Positions 14,573-23,968 are shown, numbered from the stretch's first letter. The stretch is 49,226 nucleotides of DNA from Burkholderia paludis (GCF_000732615.1 NZ_JPGL01000075.1:1-49226); one strand, 5' to 3'. The notes: generated by a model not told the origin, from the sequence alone. Numbers and translations are program-made.

Positions 14573-16081
14573 ATGTCCGATTCTGTCGCCAAGCCCGTCG
14601 ACGCAACCTTCGATCAATTCGGCCTTGCCGCCGATATCCTGAAAGCCATTGCGGAGCAGGGCTATACGACGCCGACGCCGATCCAGGCGCAGGCCATTCC
14701 GGTCGTGCTCGCCGGCCGCGACGTCATGGGCGCCGCGCAAACGGGTACCGGCAAGACCGCGAGTTTCTCGCTGCCGATCATCCAGCGCCTGCTGCCGCAG
14801 GCCAACACGAGCGCGTCGCCCGCGCGCCACCCGGTGCGCGCGCTGATCCTCACGCCGACCCGCGAACTCGCCGACCAGGTCGCCGCGAACGTGCACGCGT
14901 ATGCGAAGCACACGCCGCTGCGCAGCGCGGTCGTGTTCGGCGGCGTCGACATGAACCCGCAGATGGCCGAGCTGCGACGCGGCGTCGAGATCCTGATCGC
15001 GACGCCGGGCCGCCTGCTCGACCACGTGCAGCAGAAGACGGCCAACCTCGGCCAGGTGCAGATCCTCGTGCTCGACGAGGCCGACCGGATGCTCGACATG
15101 GGCTTCCTGCCCGATCTGCAGCGCATCCTGAACCTGCTGCCCAAGGATCGCCAGACGCTGCTGTTCTCGGCCACCTTCTCGCCGGAAATCAAGAAGCTCG
15201 CGTCGACCTACCTGCGCAATCCGCAGACGATCGAGGTCGCGCGCAGCAACTCGACCAACGCGAACGTCACGCAGATCGTCTACGACGTCGCCGAAGGCGA
15301 CAAGCAGGCGGCCGTCGTGCAACTGCTGCGCGATCGCGGCCTCAAGCAGGTGATCGTGTTCTGCAACAGCAAGATCGGCGCGAGCCGGCTGGCGCGCAAC
15401 CTCGAGCGCGACGGCGTGGTCGCGTCGGCGATCCACGGCGACAAGACGCAGATCGAGCGGATGCAGGCGCTCGACGCGTTCAAGCGCGGCGAGATCGAGG
15501 CGCTGGTCGCGACCGACGTGGCCGCGCGCGGCCTCGACATCGCCGAGCTGCCGGCCGTGATCAACTTCGACCTGCCGTTCAGCGCCGAAGACTACGTGCA
15601 CCGGATCGGCCGTACCGGCCGCGCGGGTGCGACGGGCGATGCGCTGTCGCTGTGCAGCCCGAACGAGCGCAAGCAGCTCGCCGATATCGAGAAGCTGATC
15701 AAGCGTCCGCTCGACGTGCAGACGCTCGTGCTCGACAAGCCGGCGCGTCATCGTCACGACGACCGTGGTGAGCGTGGCGACCGTGGCGACCGCAACAGCG
15801 AGCAGCGGGGCGGCGAACGTGGCGGTGAGCGCGGCGGCCGTCGCGATCGCGACGAACATCGCGGTGCGTCGGGGCGCCGCCCGGGCAGTTCCGAGCGCGG
15901 TCATCACCGCCGCCACGAGGCGCCGGTCGACGATTTCTTCCTGAAGCCGTATGAGCCGTCGGCCTCGGCGAAACAGCCGGACGACGTGCAGCCGGCGCAG
16001 CAGCCGGAGAAGAAGGGGCCGAAGCGTCAGGTCGCCGCGCTGCTCGGCGGGTTCGGGATGCCGCGCAAGCCGTCGGCATAA
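14573..16081 (+). CDS. rhlE: DEAD-box RNA helicase RhlE
   Basis: A 502-residue ATP-dependent RNA helicase of the RhlE group, acting in ribosome maturation and RNA turnover. Visible motifs: Q motif FDQFGLAADILKAIAEQGYTTPTPIQAQAIP, motif I AQTGTGKT (about residue 55), DEAD (about 167), SAT (about 199), and HRIGRTGRAG (about 342). After residue 390 comes an Arg/Gly/Asp/His-rich tail with RGGERGGERGGRR repeats, a typical RNA-binding tail, ending KRQVAALLGGFGMPRKPSA. The start at 14573 begins the conserved part directly; an in-frame ATG at 14507 would add 22 residues. Neither has a strong Shine-Dalgarno sequence. Confidence 0.92.
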   Translation: MSDSVAKPVDATFDQFGLAADILKAIAEQGYTTPTPIQAQAIPVVLAGRDVMGAAQTGTGKTASFSLPIIQRLLPQANTSASPARHPVRALILTPTRELADQVAANVHAYAKHTPLRSAVVFGGVDMNPQMAELRRGVEILIATPGRLLDHVQQKTANLGQVQILVLDEADRMLDMGFLPDLQRILNLLPKDRQTLLFSATFSPEIKKLASTYLRNPQTIEVARSNSTNANVTQIVYDVAEGDKQAAVVQLLRDRGLKQVIVFCNSKIGASRLARNLERDGVVASAIHGDKTQIERMQALDAFKRGEIEALVATDVAARGLDIAELPAVINFDLPFSAEDYVHRIGRTGRAGATGDALSLCSPNERKQLADIEKLIKRPLDVQTLVLDKPARHRHDDRGERGDRGDRNSEQRGGERGGERGGRRDRDEHRGASGRRPGSSERGHHRRHEAPVDDFFLKPYEPSASAKQPDDVQPAQQPEKKGPKRQVAALLGGFGMPRKPSA

Positions 16082-16127
16082 GCCGGGCGGAGGGAACGGT
16101 GCGGCGCGCGAGCGCCGCGGGACAAGC

Positions 16128-16158
16128 GGGTGCATGCGACGAGCATGTGCCCGTTTTT
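16128..16158 (+). terminator. Rho-independent terminator of rhlE
   Basis: GGGTGCATGC (16128-16137) pairs with GCATGTGCCC (16143-16152) using two G-U wobbles, around loop GACGA, followed by G and five T residues. It lies 47 bases after the rhlE stop and before the convergent gluQRS. Confidence 0.8.
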
Positions 16159-16270
16159 CATTGGGGCCGTGGCCGGCGGGCTGGGAGGGTGCTGATTGGC
16201 GCGCCGGCGGGCGATGCATCTGTCGTGCTGCCGGCTGAGATGGCCGCCCAACCGGGCGCGCCGGCCGCCG

Positions 16271-17164
16271 TCAGTTCGCCTGCGGCCCGAAGCGCCGCGC
16301 CCACGCGGCCGTCGCCGCCGCGTAGAACGCATCGAGTGTCGTACCGGCGAGCGCGCCGTCGGGCGCGAGGCCCAGATGTGCGGCCGCGGCCTGCAGCGCC
16401 GGCAGCGGATCGTCGCGCTCGAGCGCGGTCGCGCCCGTCTGCTTGCTGAGTTTTTCGCCGTTCGCATCGACGACGACGGGCACATGCAGGTATTGCGGGG
16501 TCGGCACACCGAGGCAGTGCTGCAGGTAGATCTGGCGCGCGGTCGAGTCGAGCAGGTCGGCGCCGCGCACGACGTGCGTGATGTGCGCCTCGGCATCGTC
16601 GACGACGACCGCGAGCTGATAGGCCCATTGCCCGTCCGCGCGCTTCAGCACGAAATCGCCGACTTCGGTCGCGAGGTTCTGCGATTGCGTGTGTTGCCAG
16701 CGATCGTCGAACGTGACGATCGCGGCGTCTCCGTCCGGCACGCGCAGCCGCCACGCGCGCGCGGGCTTGCCATGCAGGCCGGTGCGGCAGGTGCCCGGGT
16801 AGGCGAGCGTCGTGTGGCGTTCGTGCGCGGCGCTCAGCGAATCGGCGATTTCCTTGCGCGTGCAGCCGCACGGATAGACGAACCCGGCTGCGACGAGCCG
16901 TTCGAGCGCGGCCGTATAGGCCGCATCGCGCGTGCTTTGCCAGACGGGCGGTTCGTCCGGCGTCATGCCGAAATGCGCGAGCGTCGCGAGGATGCCGTCG
17001 GCCGCGCCGGGGACCGTGCGCGGGCCGTCGAGATCCTCGATGCGCACGAGCCACGCGCCGCCGTGTGCGCGCGCGTCGAGCCAGCTCGCGAGCGCGCCGA
17101 CCAGCGAGCCGAAGTGCAGCGGGCCCGTGGGCGACGGCGCGAAGCGGCCGCGATAGGCGGTCAT
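16271..17164 (-). CDS. gluQRS: Glutamyl-Q tRNA(Asp) synthetase
   Basis: A 297-residue truncated glutamyl-tRNA synthetase paralogue that attaches glutamate to queuosine in tRNA(Asp). The signature FAPSPTGPLHFGSLVGALASWLDAR (HIGH-like) starts the protein, RIEDLDGPR follows, and the zinc site Cys99, Cys101, Tyr122, Cys126 is present (YPCGCTRKEI, AYPGTC). A KMSKS-like NGEKLSKQTGA occurs near the end. It lacks the anticodon-binding half, as the family does. It lies 22 bases downstream of trhO, another tRNA-modifying enzyme, so the two probably share a transcript. Confidence 0.95.
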   Translation of the reverse strand: MTAYRGRFAPSPTGPLHFGSLVGALASWLDARAHGGAWLVRIEDLDGPRTVPGAADGILATLAHFGMTPDEPPVWQSTRDAAYTAALERLVAAGFVYPCGCTRKEIADSLSAAHERHTTLAYPGTCRTGLHGKPARAWRLRVPDGDAAIVTFDDRWQHTQSQNLATEVGDFVLKRADGQWAYQLAVVVDDAEAHITHVVRGADLLDSTARQIYLQHCLGVPTPQYLHVPVVVDANGEKLSKQTGATALERDDPLPALQAAAAHLGLAPDGALAGTTLDAFYAAATAAWARRFGPQAN

Positions 17165-17186
17165 CAGGGCGCGGGGCAGCGCGCGG

Positions 17187-18041
17187 TTACGCGGCGCTGG
17201 CCGCCGGTGCGCAGGCCGGGCACGACTCGCCGGGCACGTAGCTCGGCGATTGCTGCGCCTCTGGCGTGACGACCGCGCGGCACGCGAAGCACGTGACGTT
17301 CTCGGTGGGCTGGAGCTGCGGATTCAGCGCGGTGCGGTAGTCGAACACGAAGCAGTCGCCGTGATAGTGCGCGCCGCCGACTTCCTCGAAGTACTTCAGG
17401 ATCCCGCCTTCGAGCTGGTACACGTTCTCGATGCCGATTTCCTTCATGTGGATCGCGGCCTTCTCGCAGCGGATGCCGCCCGTGCAGAACGACACGACCG
17501 TCTTGCCCTCGAGGTCGGCGCGGTTCGCGTCGATGACTTCCGGGAATTCGCTGAACTTGTCGATCCGGTAGTCGAGCGCGTCGTCGAACGTGCCGACGTC
17601 GACCTCGAACGCATTGCGCGTGTCGAGCATCACGACCGGGCGGCCCGTGTCGTCGTGGCCGCGGTCAAGCCATGCCTTCAGCGTGCGCGCGTCGACGAAC
17701 GGCGCGCGGCCGAGTTCCGGCTTGATCGCGGGCTTCTTCATCGTGATGATCTCGCGCTTCAGGCGCACGAGCATGCGGCGGAACGGCTGCGAGTCGGACA
17801 GGCTCTCCTTGAACTGCAGCGTCGCGAACTTGCCTTCGAACAGCGGATCGTGGCGAATGTACGCGATGAACGCGTCGGCGGCTTCACGCGTACCGGCGAT
17901 GAACAGGTTGATGCCTTCCGGCGCGAGCAGGATCGTGCCGCGCAGGCCGAGTTCGTTGCAGCGGGCGGTGACGAGCGGGCGCCATTGCTCGGTCGCGTCG
18001 AGCGACACGAAGTGGTAGGCGGCGAGGTTGACGATGGTCAT
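17187..18041 (-). CDS. trhO: tRNA uridine(34) hydroxylase TrhO (rhodanese-like, UPF0176)
   Basis: A 284-residue protein of the YceA/TrhO family, which makes 5-hydroxyuridine at tRNA position 34. The N-terminal acylphosphatase-like part has LRGTILLAPEGINLFIAGTREA. The rhodanese domain follows, with MLDTRNAFEVDVGTF and the active loop FCTGGIRCEKA (near residue 184). The C-terminus adds a probable zinc-binding element with paired cysteines (CFAC, then CPAC). The start at 18041 (MTIVNLAAYHFVSLD) matches the family N-terminus; upstream in-frame codons reach back into the intergenic repeat and are rejected. Confidence 0.93.
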   Translation of the reverse strand: MTIVNLAAYHFVSLDATEQWRPLVTARCNELGLRGTILLAPEGINLFIAGTREAADAFIAYIRHDPLFEGKFATLQFKESLSDSQPFRRMLVRLKREIITMKKPAIKPELGRAPFVDARTLKAWLDRGHDDTGRPVVMLDTRNAFEVDVGTFDDALDYRIDKFSEFPEVIDANRADLEGKTVVSFCTGGIRCEKAAIHMKEIGIENVYQLEGGILKYFEEVGGAHYHGDCFVFDYRTALNPQLQPTENVTCFACRAVVTPEAQQSPSYVPGESCPACAPAASAA

Positions 18042-18150
18042 GATGGTCCGACGGGAAAACGGCCGCACGGCGGCCCGCAAAAAAGGGTGCGAAGCCGGGG
18101 CGTGGATTCGAAAAACCGTATTATCCCGCAAACCGCGCCCGGGCCGGCAT

Positions 18151-18220
18151 CCGGCCGTTCGGCCAGTCGCGCGACTTAGGGTCGCGCGCATCGGCCGAAC
18201 GGCCGGTGCGGGGATTTTTT
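18151..18220 (+). repeat. Large inverted repeat with T-run upstream of dnaE
   Basis: The left arm 18151-18175 and right arm 18181-18206 are complementary over 8 bp (GTCGCGCG) and 14 bp (GGCCGAACGGCCGG), broken by a 3/4-nt internal mismatch, around loop TTAGG. Eight bases on, a run of six T (18215-18220) follows. The form is that of a rho-independent terminator read rightward, yet no plus-strand gene precedes it. It may be an attenuator, the end of a short unannotated transcript, or a repeated extragenic element. Confidence 0.6.
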
Positions 18221-18244
18221 GGGCAGCCGTCGCGGCGGGGCGGC

Positions 18245-18250
18245 TACAAT
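18245..18250 (+). promoter_or_regulatory. Candidate dnaE -10 box
   Basis: TACAAT matches the -10 consensus at 5 of 6 positions and ends 7 bases before the dnaE ATG at 18258. That places the expected start of transcription at or next to the start codon. No clear -35 box is seen at 17 bp. Confidence 0.45.
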
Positions 18251-18257
18251 AGCGCCC

Positions 18258-21200
18258 ATGTCAGATCCTCGCTTCGTCCATCTCCGCGTTCACTCCGAAT
18301 TCTCGATTGCCGACGGCATCGTGCGCATTGACGACATCGTCAAGGCGGCGGCCGCCGACGGTCAGGGTGCGCTCGCGCTCACCGATCTCGGCAACGCATT
18401 CGGCCTCGTCCGTTTCTACCAGGAAGCCCGCGGCAAGGGCATCAAGCCGATCGCCGGCTGCGACGTCTGGATCGCCAATCCGGACGATCGCGACAAGCCG
18501 TCGCGGCTGCTGCTGCTCGTCAAGGACAAGACCGGCTACCTGAATCTCTGCGAGCTGCTGTCGAAGGCTTGGCTCACGAACCAGTACCGCGGCCGCGCGG
18601 AACTCGACGCGAGCTGGCTCGACGGCGAGCTCGCGCAGGGGCTGCTCGCGCTGTCGGGCGCGCAGCAGGGCGACATCGGGCTCGCGCTGGCCGCCGGCAA
18701 CGAAGACGCCGCGCGCCGTCACGCCGAACGCTGGGCGAAGGTGTTCCCGGGCGGCTTCTACATCGAGCTGCAGCGTTATGGCCAGCCGGGCGCCGAGGCG
18801 TACATCCAGCAGGCCGCGACGCTCGCCGCGGCGCTGAAGCTGCCGGTCGTCGCGACGCACCCGACGCAGTTCATGACCGACGACGATTTCACCGCGCATG
18901 AAGCACGCGTGTGCATTTCGGAAGGCGACATCCTCGCGAACCCGCGGCGCCAGAAGCGCTTTACGACCGACCAGTACTTCCGCACGCAGGAAGGCATGGC
19001 CGCGCTGTTCGCCGATCTGCCGTCGGCGATCGCCAACACGGTGGAGATCGCGAAGCGCTGCAACCTGAAGCTCGAGCTCGGCAAGCCGAAACTGCCGCTG
19101 TTCCCGACGCCGGACGGCATGTCGCTCGACGACTACCTGGTCCAGCTGTCGAAGGAAGGGCTCGAGACGCGGCTCGTACAGCTGTATCCGGTCGAAGCCG
19201 AACGCGACGCGCAGCGCGACACGTACTACAAGCGCCTCGAATTCGAGTGCGGGACCATCACGAAGATGGGCTTTCCCGGCTACTTCCTGATCGTCGCGGA
19301 CTTCATCAACTGGGCGAAGAACAATGGCGTGCCGGTCGGCCCGGGTCGCGGCTCCGGCGCCGGTTCGCTGGTCGCGTACGCGCTCGGCATTACCGACCTC
19401 GACCCGCTGCGCTACAACCTGCTGTTCGAGCGCTTCCTGAACCCGGAACGCGTGTCGATGCCCGACTTCGACATCGACTTCTGCCAGCACGGCCGCGATC
19501 GCGTGATCCAGTACGTGAAGGAGAAATACGGCGCGGACGCCGTATCGCAGATCGCGACCTTCGGCACGATGGCCGCGAAGGCGGCCGTGCGCGACATCGG
19601 CCGCGTGCTCGATCTCGGCTACATGTTCACCGACGGCGTCGCGAAGCTGATCCCGTTCAAGCCCGGCAAGCACGTGACGATCGCCGACGCGATGAAGGAG
19701 GAGCCGCAGCTTCAGGAGCGCTACGACCACGAGGACGAAGTCCACCAGCTGCTCGATCTCGCGCAGCGCGTCGAGGGCCTCACGCGCAACGTCGGGATGC
19801 ACGCGGGCGGCGTGCTGATCGCGCCCGGCAAGCTGACCGATTTCTGCCCGCTGTACACGCAGGGCGACGACGGCGGCGTCGTCAGCCAGTACGACAAGGA
19901 CGACGTCGAGGCAGTCGGCCTCGTGAAGTTCGACTTTCTGGGCCTCACGACGCTGACGATCCTCGACTGGGCCGAGCGCTACATTCGCCGCCTCGATCCG
20001 TCGAAGGCCGACTGGTCGCTCGCGCAGGTGCCGCTCGACGACGCCGCATCGTTCCAGATCCTGAAGAAGGCCAACACGGTCGCGGTGTTCCAGCTGGAAA
20101 GCCGCGGGATGCAGGGCATGCTGAAGGATGCGCAGCCCGACCGCTTCGAGGACATCATCGCGCTCGTGTCGTTGTATCGTCCGGGCCCGATGGACCTGAT
20201 TCCGAGCTTCTGCGCGCGGAAGCACGGCCGCGAGAAGGTCGAGTATCCGGATCCGCGCGTCGAACCCGTCCTGAAAGAGACCTACGGCATCATGGTCTAT
20301 CAGGAGCAGGTGATGCAGATGGCGCAGATCATCGGCGGCTACTCGCTCGGCGGCGCGGACTTGCTGCGCCGCGCGATGGGCAAGAAGAAGCCCGAGGAGA
20401 TGGTCAAGCACCGCGAGATCTTCGCCGAGGGTGCGGCGAAGAACGGCCTCACGCGCGAGAAGTCCGACGAAATCTTCGACCTGATGGAGAAGTTCGCGGG
20501 CTACGGCTTCAACAAGTCGCACGCGGCTGCCTATGCGCTGCTCGCGTACTACACCGCGTGGCTGAAGGCGCACCATCCGGCCGAATTCATGGCGGCCAAC
20601 ATGACGCTCGCGATGGACGACACCGACAAGGTGAAGATCCTGTTCGACGACTGCGTCGTGAACAACCTCGCCGTGCTGCCGCCGGACATCAACCAGTCGC
20701 ACTACCGGTTCGAGCCCGTCGCCGAAGCCGACGGCAAGCGTTCGCGCACGATCCGCTACGGCCTCGGCGCGGTGAAGGGCAGCGGCCAGAACGCGATCGA
20801 GGAAATCCTGCGCGCCCGCGAGGAGAAGGCGTTCACCGACCTGTTCGACTTCTGCGAGCGGATCGACCGGCGTGTCGTCAACCGCCGCACGGTCGAGGCG
20901 CTGATCCGCGCCGGTGCGTTCGATTCGCTGAACACGAACCGCGCGCAGCTGATCGCGTCGGTGCCGCTCGCGATGGAAGCGGCCGACCAGGCCGAGGCGA
21001 ACGCGATGCAGGCCGGCCTGTTCGACATGGGCGCCGAATCGCCGCACGCGCATGCGCTCGTCGACGAGCCGGCGTGGGACGACAAGCGCCGCCTGCAGGA
21101 AGAAAAGGGCGCGCTCGGTTTCTACCTGTCCGGCCACCTGTTCGACGCGTATCGCGACGAGGTGCGCCGCTTCGTGCGGCAGAAGGTCGGCGATCTGAAG

Positions 21201-21791
21201 GAGGGGCGCGACAAGCTCGTCGCCGGCATCATCGCGTCGCTGCGCACGCAGATGACCCAGCGCGGCAAGATGCTGATCGCGCTGCTCGACGACGGCTCGG
21301 GCCAGTGCGAGATCACGATCTTCAACGAGCAGTTCGAGGCGAACAAGGCGCTGTTCAAGGAAGACGAGTTGCTGATCGTGCAGGGGCAGGCCCGCAACGA
21401 CGCGTTCACGGGCGGCATCCGCTTCACGGCCGACACGGTGATGGATCTCGAGCGCGCACGCAGCCGCTATGCGCAGGCCGTGCGGCTGACGATGAACGGC
21501 AATGCCGATGCGGACGCGCTGCGCCGCGTGCTCGAGCCGCACGTATCGAAGGACGATCCGGCGGCCGCGCCGGCGGTCGAAGCGCCCGCGCCGCGCGGCG
21601 GCGGTCGCGACGGCGGGCGCCGCCCGCAGGCGCCGCTGCCGAACGGGCTCGCGGTCCAGATCCACTACAGCAACGCGCGGGCACAGGGTGAAATGCGTCT
21701 CGGCGATGCGTGGCGCGTGAAGCCGAGTGATGCGCTGCTGGCCGAGCTGCGTGCGGCGTTCGACGGCAGCGCCGTCGAGATCGCGTATTGA
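18258..21791 (+). CDS. dnaE: DNA polymerase III subunit alpha
   Basis: A 1177-residue replicative polymerase (E. coli DnaE is 1160). The N-terminal PHP domain begins FVHLRVHSEFSIADGIVRI. The palm has GPGRGSGAGSLVAYALGITDLDPL and the catalytic acids in PDFDIDFCQHGRDRV (from about residue 402). The finger region includes VYQEQVMQMAQIIGGYSLGGADLLRRAMGKKKPEEM. Then come a helix-hairpin-helix segment, an OB fold (LRTQMTQRGKMLIALLDDGSGQCEITIF) and the C-terminal tau-binding part. The ATG at 18258 has no Shine-Dalgarno sequence and lies 7 bases after a -10-like box. An LPS glycosyltransferase gene follows 57 bases downstream. Confidence 0.97.
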   Translation: MSDPRFVHLRVHSEFSIADGIVRIDDIVKAAAADGQGALALTDLGNAFGLVRFYQEARGKGIKPIAGCDVWIANPDDRDKPSRLLLLVKDKTGYLNLCELLSKAWLTNQYRGRAELDASWLDGELAQGLLALSGAQQGDIGLALAAGNEDAARRHAERWAKVFPGGFYIELQRYGQPGAEAYIQQAATLAAALKLPVVATHPTQFMTDDDFTAHEARVCISEGDILANPRRQKRFTTDQYFRTQEGMAALFADLPSAIANTVEIAKRCNLKLELGKPKLPLFPTPDGMSLDDYLVQLSKEGLETRLVQLYPVEAERDAQRDTYYKRLEFECGTITKMGFPGYFLIVADFINWAKNNGVPVGPGRGSGAGSLVAYALGITDLDPLRYNLLFERFLNPERVSMPDFDIDFCQHGRDRVIQYVKEKYGADAVSQIATFGTMAAKAAVRDIGRVLDLGYMFTDGVAKLIPFKPGKHVTIADAMKEEPQLQERYDHEDEVHQLLDLAQRVEGLTRNVGMHAGGVLIAPGKLTDFCPLYTQGDDGGVVSQYDKDDVEAVGLVKFDFLGLTTLTILDWAERYIRRLDPSKADWSLAQVPLDDAASFQILKKANTVAVFQLESRGMQGMLKDAQPDRFEDIIALVSLYRPGPMDLIPSFCARKHGREKVEYPDPRVEPVLKETYGIMVYQEQVMQMAQIIGGYSLGGADLLRRAMGKKKPEEMVKHREIFAEGAAKNGLTREKSDEIFDLMEKFAGYGFNKSHAAAYALLAYYTAWLKAHHPAEFMAANMTLAMDDTDKVKILFDDCVVNNLAVLPPDINQSHYRFEPVAEADGKRSRTIRYGLGAVKGSGQNAIEEILRAREEKAFTDLFDFCERIDRRVVNRRTVEALIRAGAFDSLNTNRAQLIASVPLAMEAADQAEANAMQAGLFDMGAESPHAHALVDEPAWDDKRRLQEEKGALGFYLSGHLFDAYRDEVRRFVRQKVGDLKEGRDKLVAGIIASLRTQMTQRGKMLIALLDDGSGQCEITIFNEQFEANKALFKEDELLIVQGQARNDAFTGGIRFTADTVMDLERARSRYAQAVRLTMNGNADADALRRVLEPHVSKDDPAAAPAVEAPAPRGGGRDGGRRPQAPLPNGLAVQIHYSNARAQGEMRLGDAWRVKPSDALLAELRAAFDGSAVEIAY

Positions 21792-21848
21792 ACGGGCTGA
21801 GCATCTCGATCCGATTGCCAACGGAGACCAACGAGGCTCAGCCGATTT

Positions 21849-23027
21849 ATGGATCAAGTTTTGGACCTGTTTCCCACCGACCGTCCTCCGCGCACGATCC
21901 TGGTCGTCTGCACGCGCCGCATTGGCGACGTGCTGCTGACGACGCCGCTCGTGCGTTCGCTGAAGGTGCGCTGGCCCGAGGCGCAGATCGACGTGCTGGT
22001 GTTCCGCGGTACCGACGGCGTGCTCGAGAACAATCCGGATGTCCGGCGGGTGATCACGGTTGCGCAACGTGCCGGTATCGGCGAGCGTTTTGCCGATGCG
22101 GCGCGGATCTGGCGTCGCTACGATCTGGCGTGCGCCGCTATCAGTTCGGATCGTGCGCGGTTCTACTGTTGGTTCGCGGGCCGCAAGCGCATCGGTCTGT
22201 TGGCGCCGGAGCGCGTCACGCGTTTCAATCGCTGGATGCTCGATCGCCATGTTGTCGACGACAGCGATCTGCACACCGTCAATAGCGGTCTGCTGTTGGC
22301 GCGCGGGCTCGGCATCGCTCCGCTCGCCGACGTGGTGCCTCCCTCCGTCGGTAGCGGCGCTGCTGCAGTCGCGCGTTTCGAGCAGCATTTCGACGGCGCC
22401 GGCGAATTGCAGGGGCGGCCGTACGTGGTGCTGCATCCATATCCGATGTACGCGTACAAGCTGTGGCATCTGGAGGGCTGGGTTGAGCTCGCTACTTGGC
22501 TGCACGGTCAGGGATTCGCGATCGCATTGAGCGGTGGACCGGCGCCGGCCGAGCGCGACTATGCGGAGCAGATCGCCGGCCGGTTGCCGGGCGTCGTGCT
22601 GAATCGGGTCGGGCAGCTGTCGTTGGCGGAAAGCGCCGAGATGATTCGCCGCGCGCGTCTGTACGTGGGCCCGGATACGAGCGCCACGCATATCGCGGCG
22701 GCCACTGGTACGCCGACGCTTGCGCTGTTCGGACCGTCCGATCCGGTGCGTTGGGGTCCGTGGCCTCACGGATGGGCCGCGGCGGTCAATCCGTGGCAAC
22801 GCAAGGGGACGGCGCGGCACGGCAACGTCTATCTGCTGCAGGGCGAAGGCGGTTGCGTCCCGTGCCTTAACGAAGGGTGCGAGCAGCGCCTGGAAAGCCT
22901 GAGCGAATGCCTGACCACGCTCAGCTCGGCCCGCGTGATCCGGGCCGCAGGCGAATTATTGAACGTGCCGGTGCCCGACGCCCTGGTACGCGTCGATGTA
23001 TTAGCGAGAGAGAACAAGCATGTTTAG
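21849..23027 (+). CDS. Glycosyltransferase family 9, heptosyltransferase III-like
   Basis: A 392-residue GT-B protein of the ADP-heptose:LPS heptosyltransferase family. The N-terminus has ILVVCTRRIGDVLLTTPLVRSLKVRWPEAQIDVLVF. The C-terminal nucleotide-sugar fold has VGPDTSATHIAAATGTPTLALFGPSDPVRWGPW. A four-cysteine tail, GGCVPCLNEGCEQRLESLSECL, recalls WaaQ-type enzymes. It probably adds a heptose to the inner LPS core on the cytoplasmic face. It starts 57 bases after dnaE and overlaps the next gene by 8 bases, so translation is likely coupled. GC content drops from this gene onward. Heptosyltransferase is likely; the exact acceptor is unknown. Confidence 0.88.
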   Translation: MDQVLDLFPTDRPPRTILVVCTRRIGDVLLTTPLVRSLKVRWPEAQIDVLVFRGTDGVLENNPDVRRVITVAQRAGIGERFADAARIWRRYDLACAAISSDRARFYCWFAGRKRIGLLAPERVTRFNRWMLDRHVVDDSDLHTVNSGLLLARGLGIAPLADVVPPSVGSGAAAVARFEQHFDGAGELQGRPYVVLHPYPMYAYKLWHLEGWVELATWLHGQGFAIALSGGPAPAERDYAEQIAGRLPGVVLNRVGQLSLAESAEMIRRARLYVGPDTSATHIAAATGTPTLALFGPSDPVRWGPWPHGWAAAVNPWQRKGTARHGNVYLLQGEGGCVPCLNEGCEQRLESLSECLTTLSSARVIRAAGELLNVPVPDALVRVDVLARENKHV

Positions 23028-23958
23028 CATTCTGATTCCGACCTGGAACAACCTGCCGTATTTGAAGCTGTGCATCGACAGCATTAGACGGCATTCGGCC
23101 TACGAGCACGAGATCGTCGTGCACGTGAACGACGGCAGTGACGGTACCCTCGACTGGGTGCGTGAGCAAGGCATCGCGCATACGTGGAGCCGAGGCAACG
23201 TCGGCGTGTGCATCGCGCTGAACGACGTGGCAAGGCTCGCGACGCGCGACTGGATCGTATTCATGAACGATGACATGTTCTGCACGCCGGGCTGGGATCT
23301 CGCGTTCGAAAACGCGCTGCGCCGACTCGACCACTCGTGCGCATACTTGTCGTCGCACCTGATCGAGCCGACGCAGACCGGGAACGATCTGGTATCGGTC
23401 GGCGCGTTCGGCACGGACCCGCAGACCTTCGACGAAGCCGGCCTGCTGGCGCATGCGAAGCAACTGAAGACCGTCGATCGTGACGGCGTCGCATCGCAGC
23501 CAACGCTCGTGAGCCGCGAACTGTGGCACCGCGTCGGCGGCTACAGCATCGAGTTCGGACCGGGTATGAGCAGCGATGACGATTTCCTGATCAAACTGTG
23601 GCTGGTCGGTTGCCGGGTGTTCCGCATTGTCGGCGAAAGCCGCATCTATCACTTCAGCTGCCGTAGTACCGGGCGTATCAAGCGCAATCGTGGCGGCCGT
23701 GAGTTCCTGATGAAGTGGGGCATCTCGCCGCGCGAATTCAAGAATAAGTACATGCGCGATGGCGCGGACAATCCGCGCGACGCGCTGCCGAACGTGCCGG
23801 TGCCCAGTCTGAAGAGCCGCCTGAAGCGTTTGATGTACGCGTTCGGTCGTTATCCGACGCTCGACCTCGAGGCCTGGGAGCCGAACCTGCCGGCGCAACT
23901 GCAGTTTCTCCCGCTCGCCGGGCACGACGCGCGGTCCGGCGAGAAGAACAACGTTTGA
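23020..23958 (+). CDS. Glycosyltransferase family 2 (LPS core locus)
   Basis: A 312-residue GT-A transferase. FSILIPTWNNLPYLKLCIDSIRRHS is the GT2 opening. NRGNVG-like SRGNVGVCIALN and FMNDDMFCTPGW supply the nucleotide-sugar and metal-binding acids (an NDD in place of the usual DxD). Mid-protein GPGMSSDDDFLIKLWLVGCRVF is the acceptor-site ED-like motif. No membrane segment is seen. It overlaps the GT9 gene and is convergent with the GT17 gene, so it ends the plus-strand part of the first LPS unit. The sugar transferred cannot be told. Confidence 0.87.
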   Translation: MFSILIPTWNNLPYLKLCIDSIRRHSAYEHEIVVHVNDGSDGTLDWVREQGIAHTWSRGNVGVCIALNDVARLATRDWIVFMNDDMFCTPGWDLAFENALRRLDHSCAYLSSHLIEPTQTGNDLVSVGAFGTDPQTFDEAGLLAHAKQLKTVDRDGVASQPTLVSRELWHRVGGYSIEFGPGMSSDDDFLIKLWLVGCRVFRIVGESRIYHFSCRSTGRIKRNRGGREFLMKWGISPREFKNKYMRDGADNPRDALPNVPVPSLKSRLKRLMYAFGRYPTLDLEAWEPNLPAQLQFLPLAGHDARSGEKNNV

Positions 23959-23968
23959 GCACGCGCCC

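Noticed and set aside
21795..21835. GGCTGAGC and GCTCAGCC dyad between dnaE and the GT9 gene
   Set aside because: Eight-base stem with a loop of more than 25 bases and no U-run; too weak for a terminator.
18261..22820. A 1519-codon minus-strand frame opposite dnaE and the GT9 gene
   Set aside because: Antisense shadow with no recognisable domain; dnaE fully explains the region.
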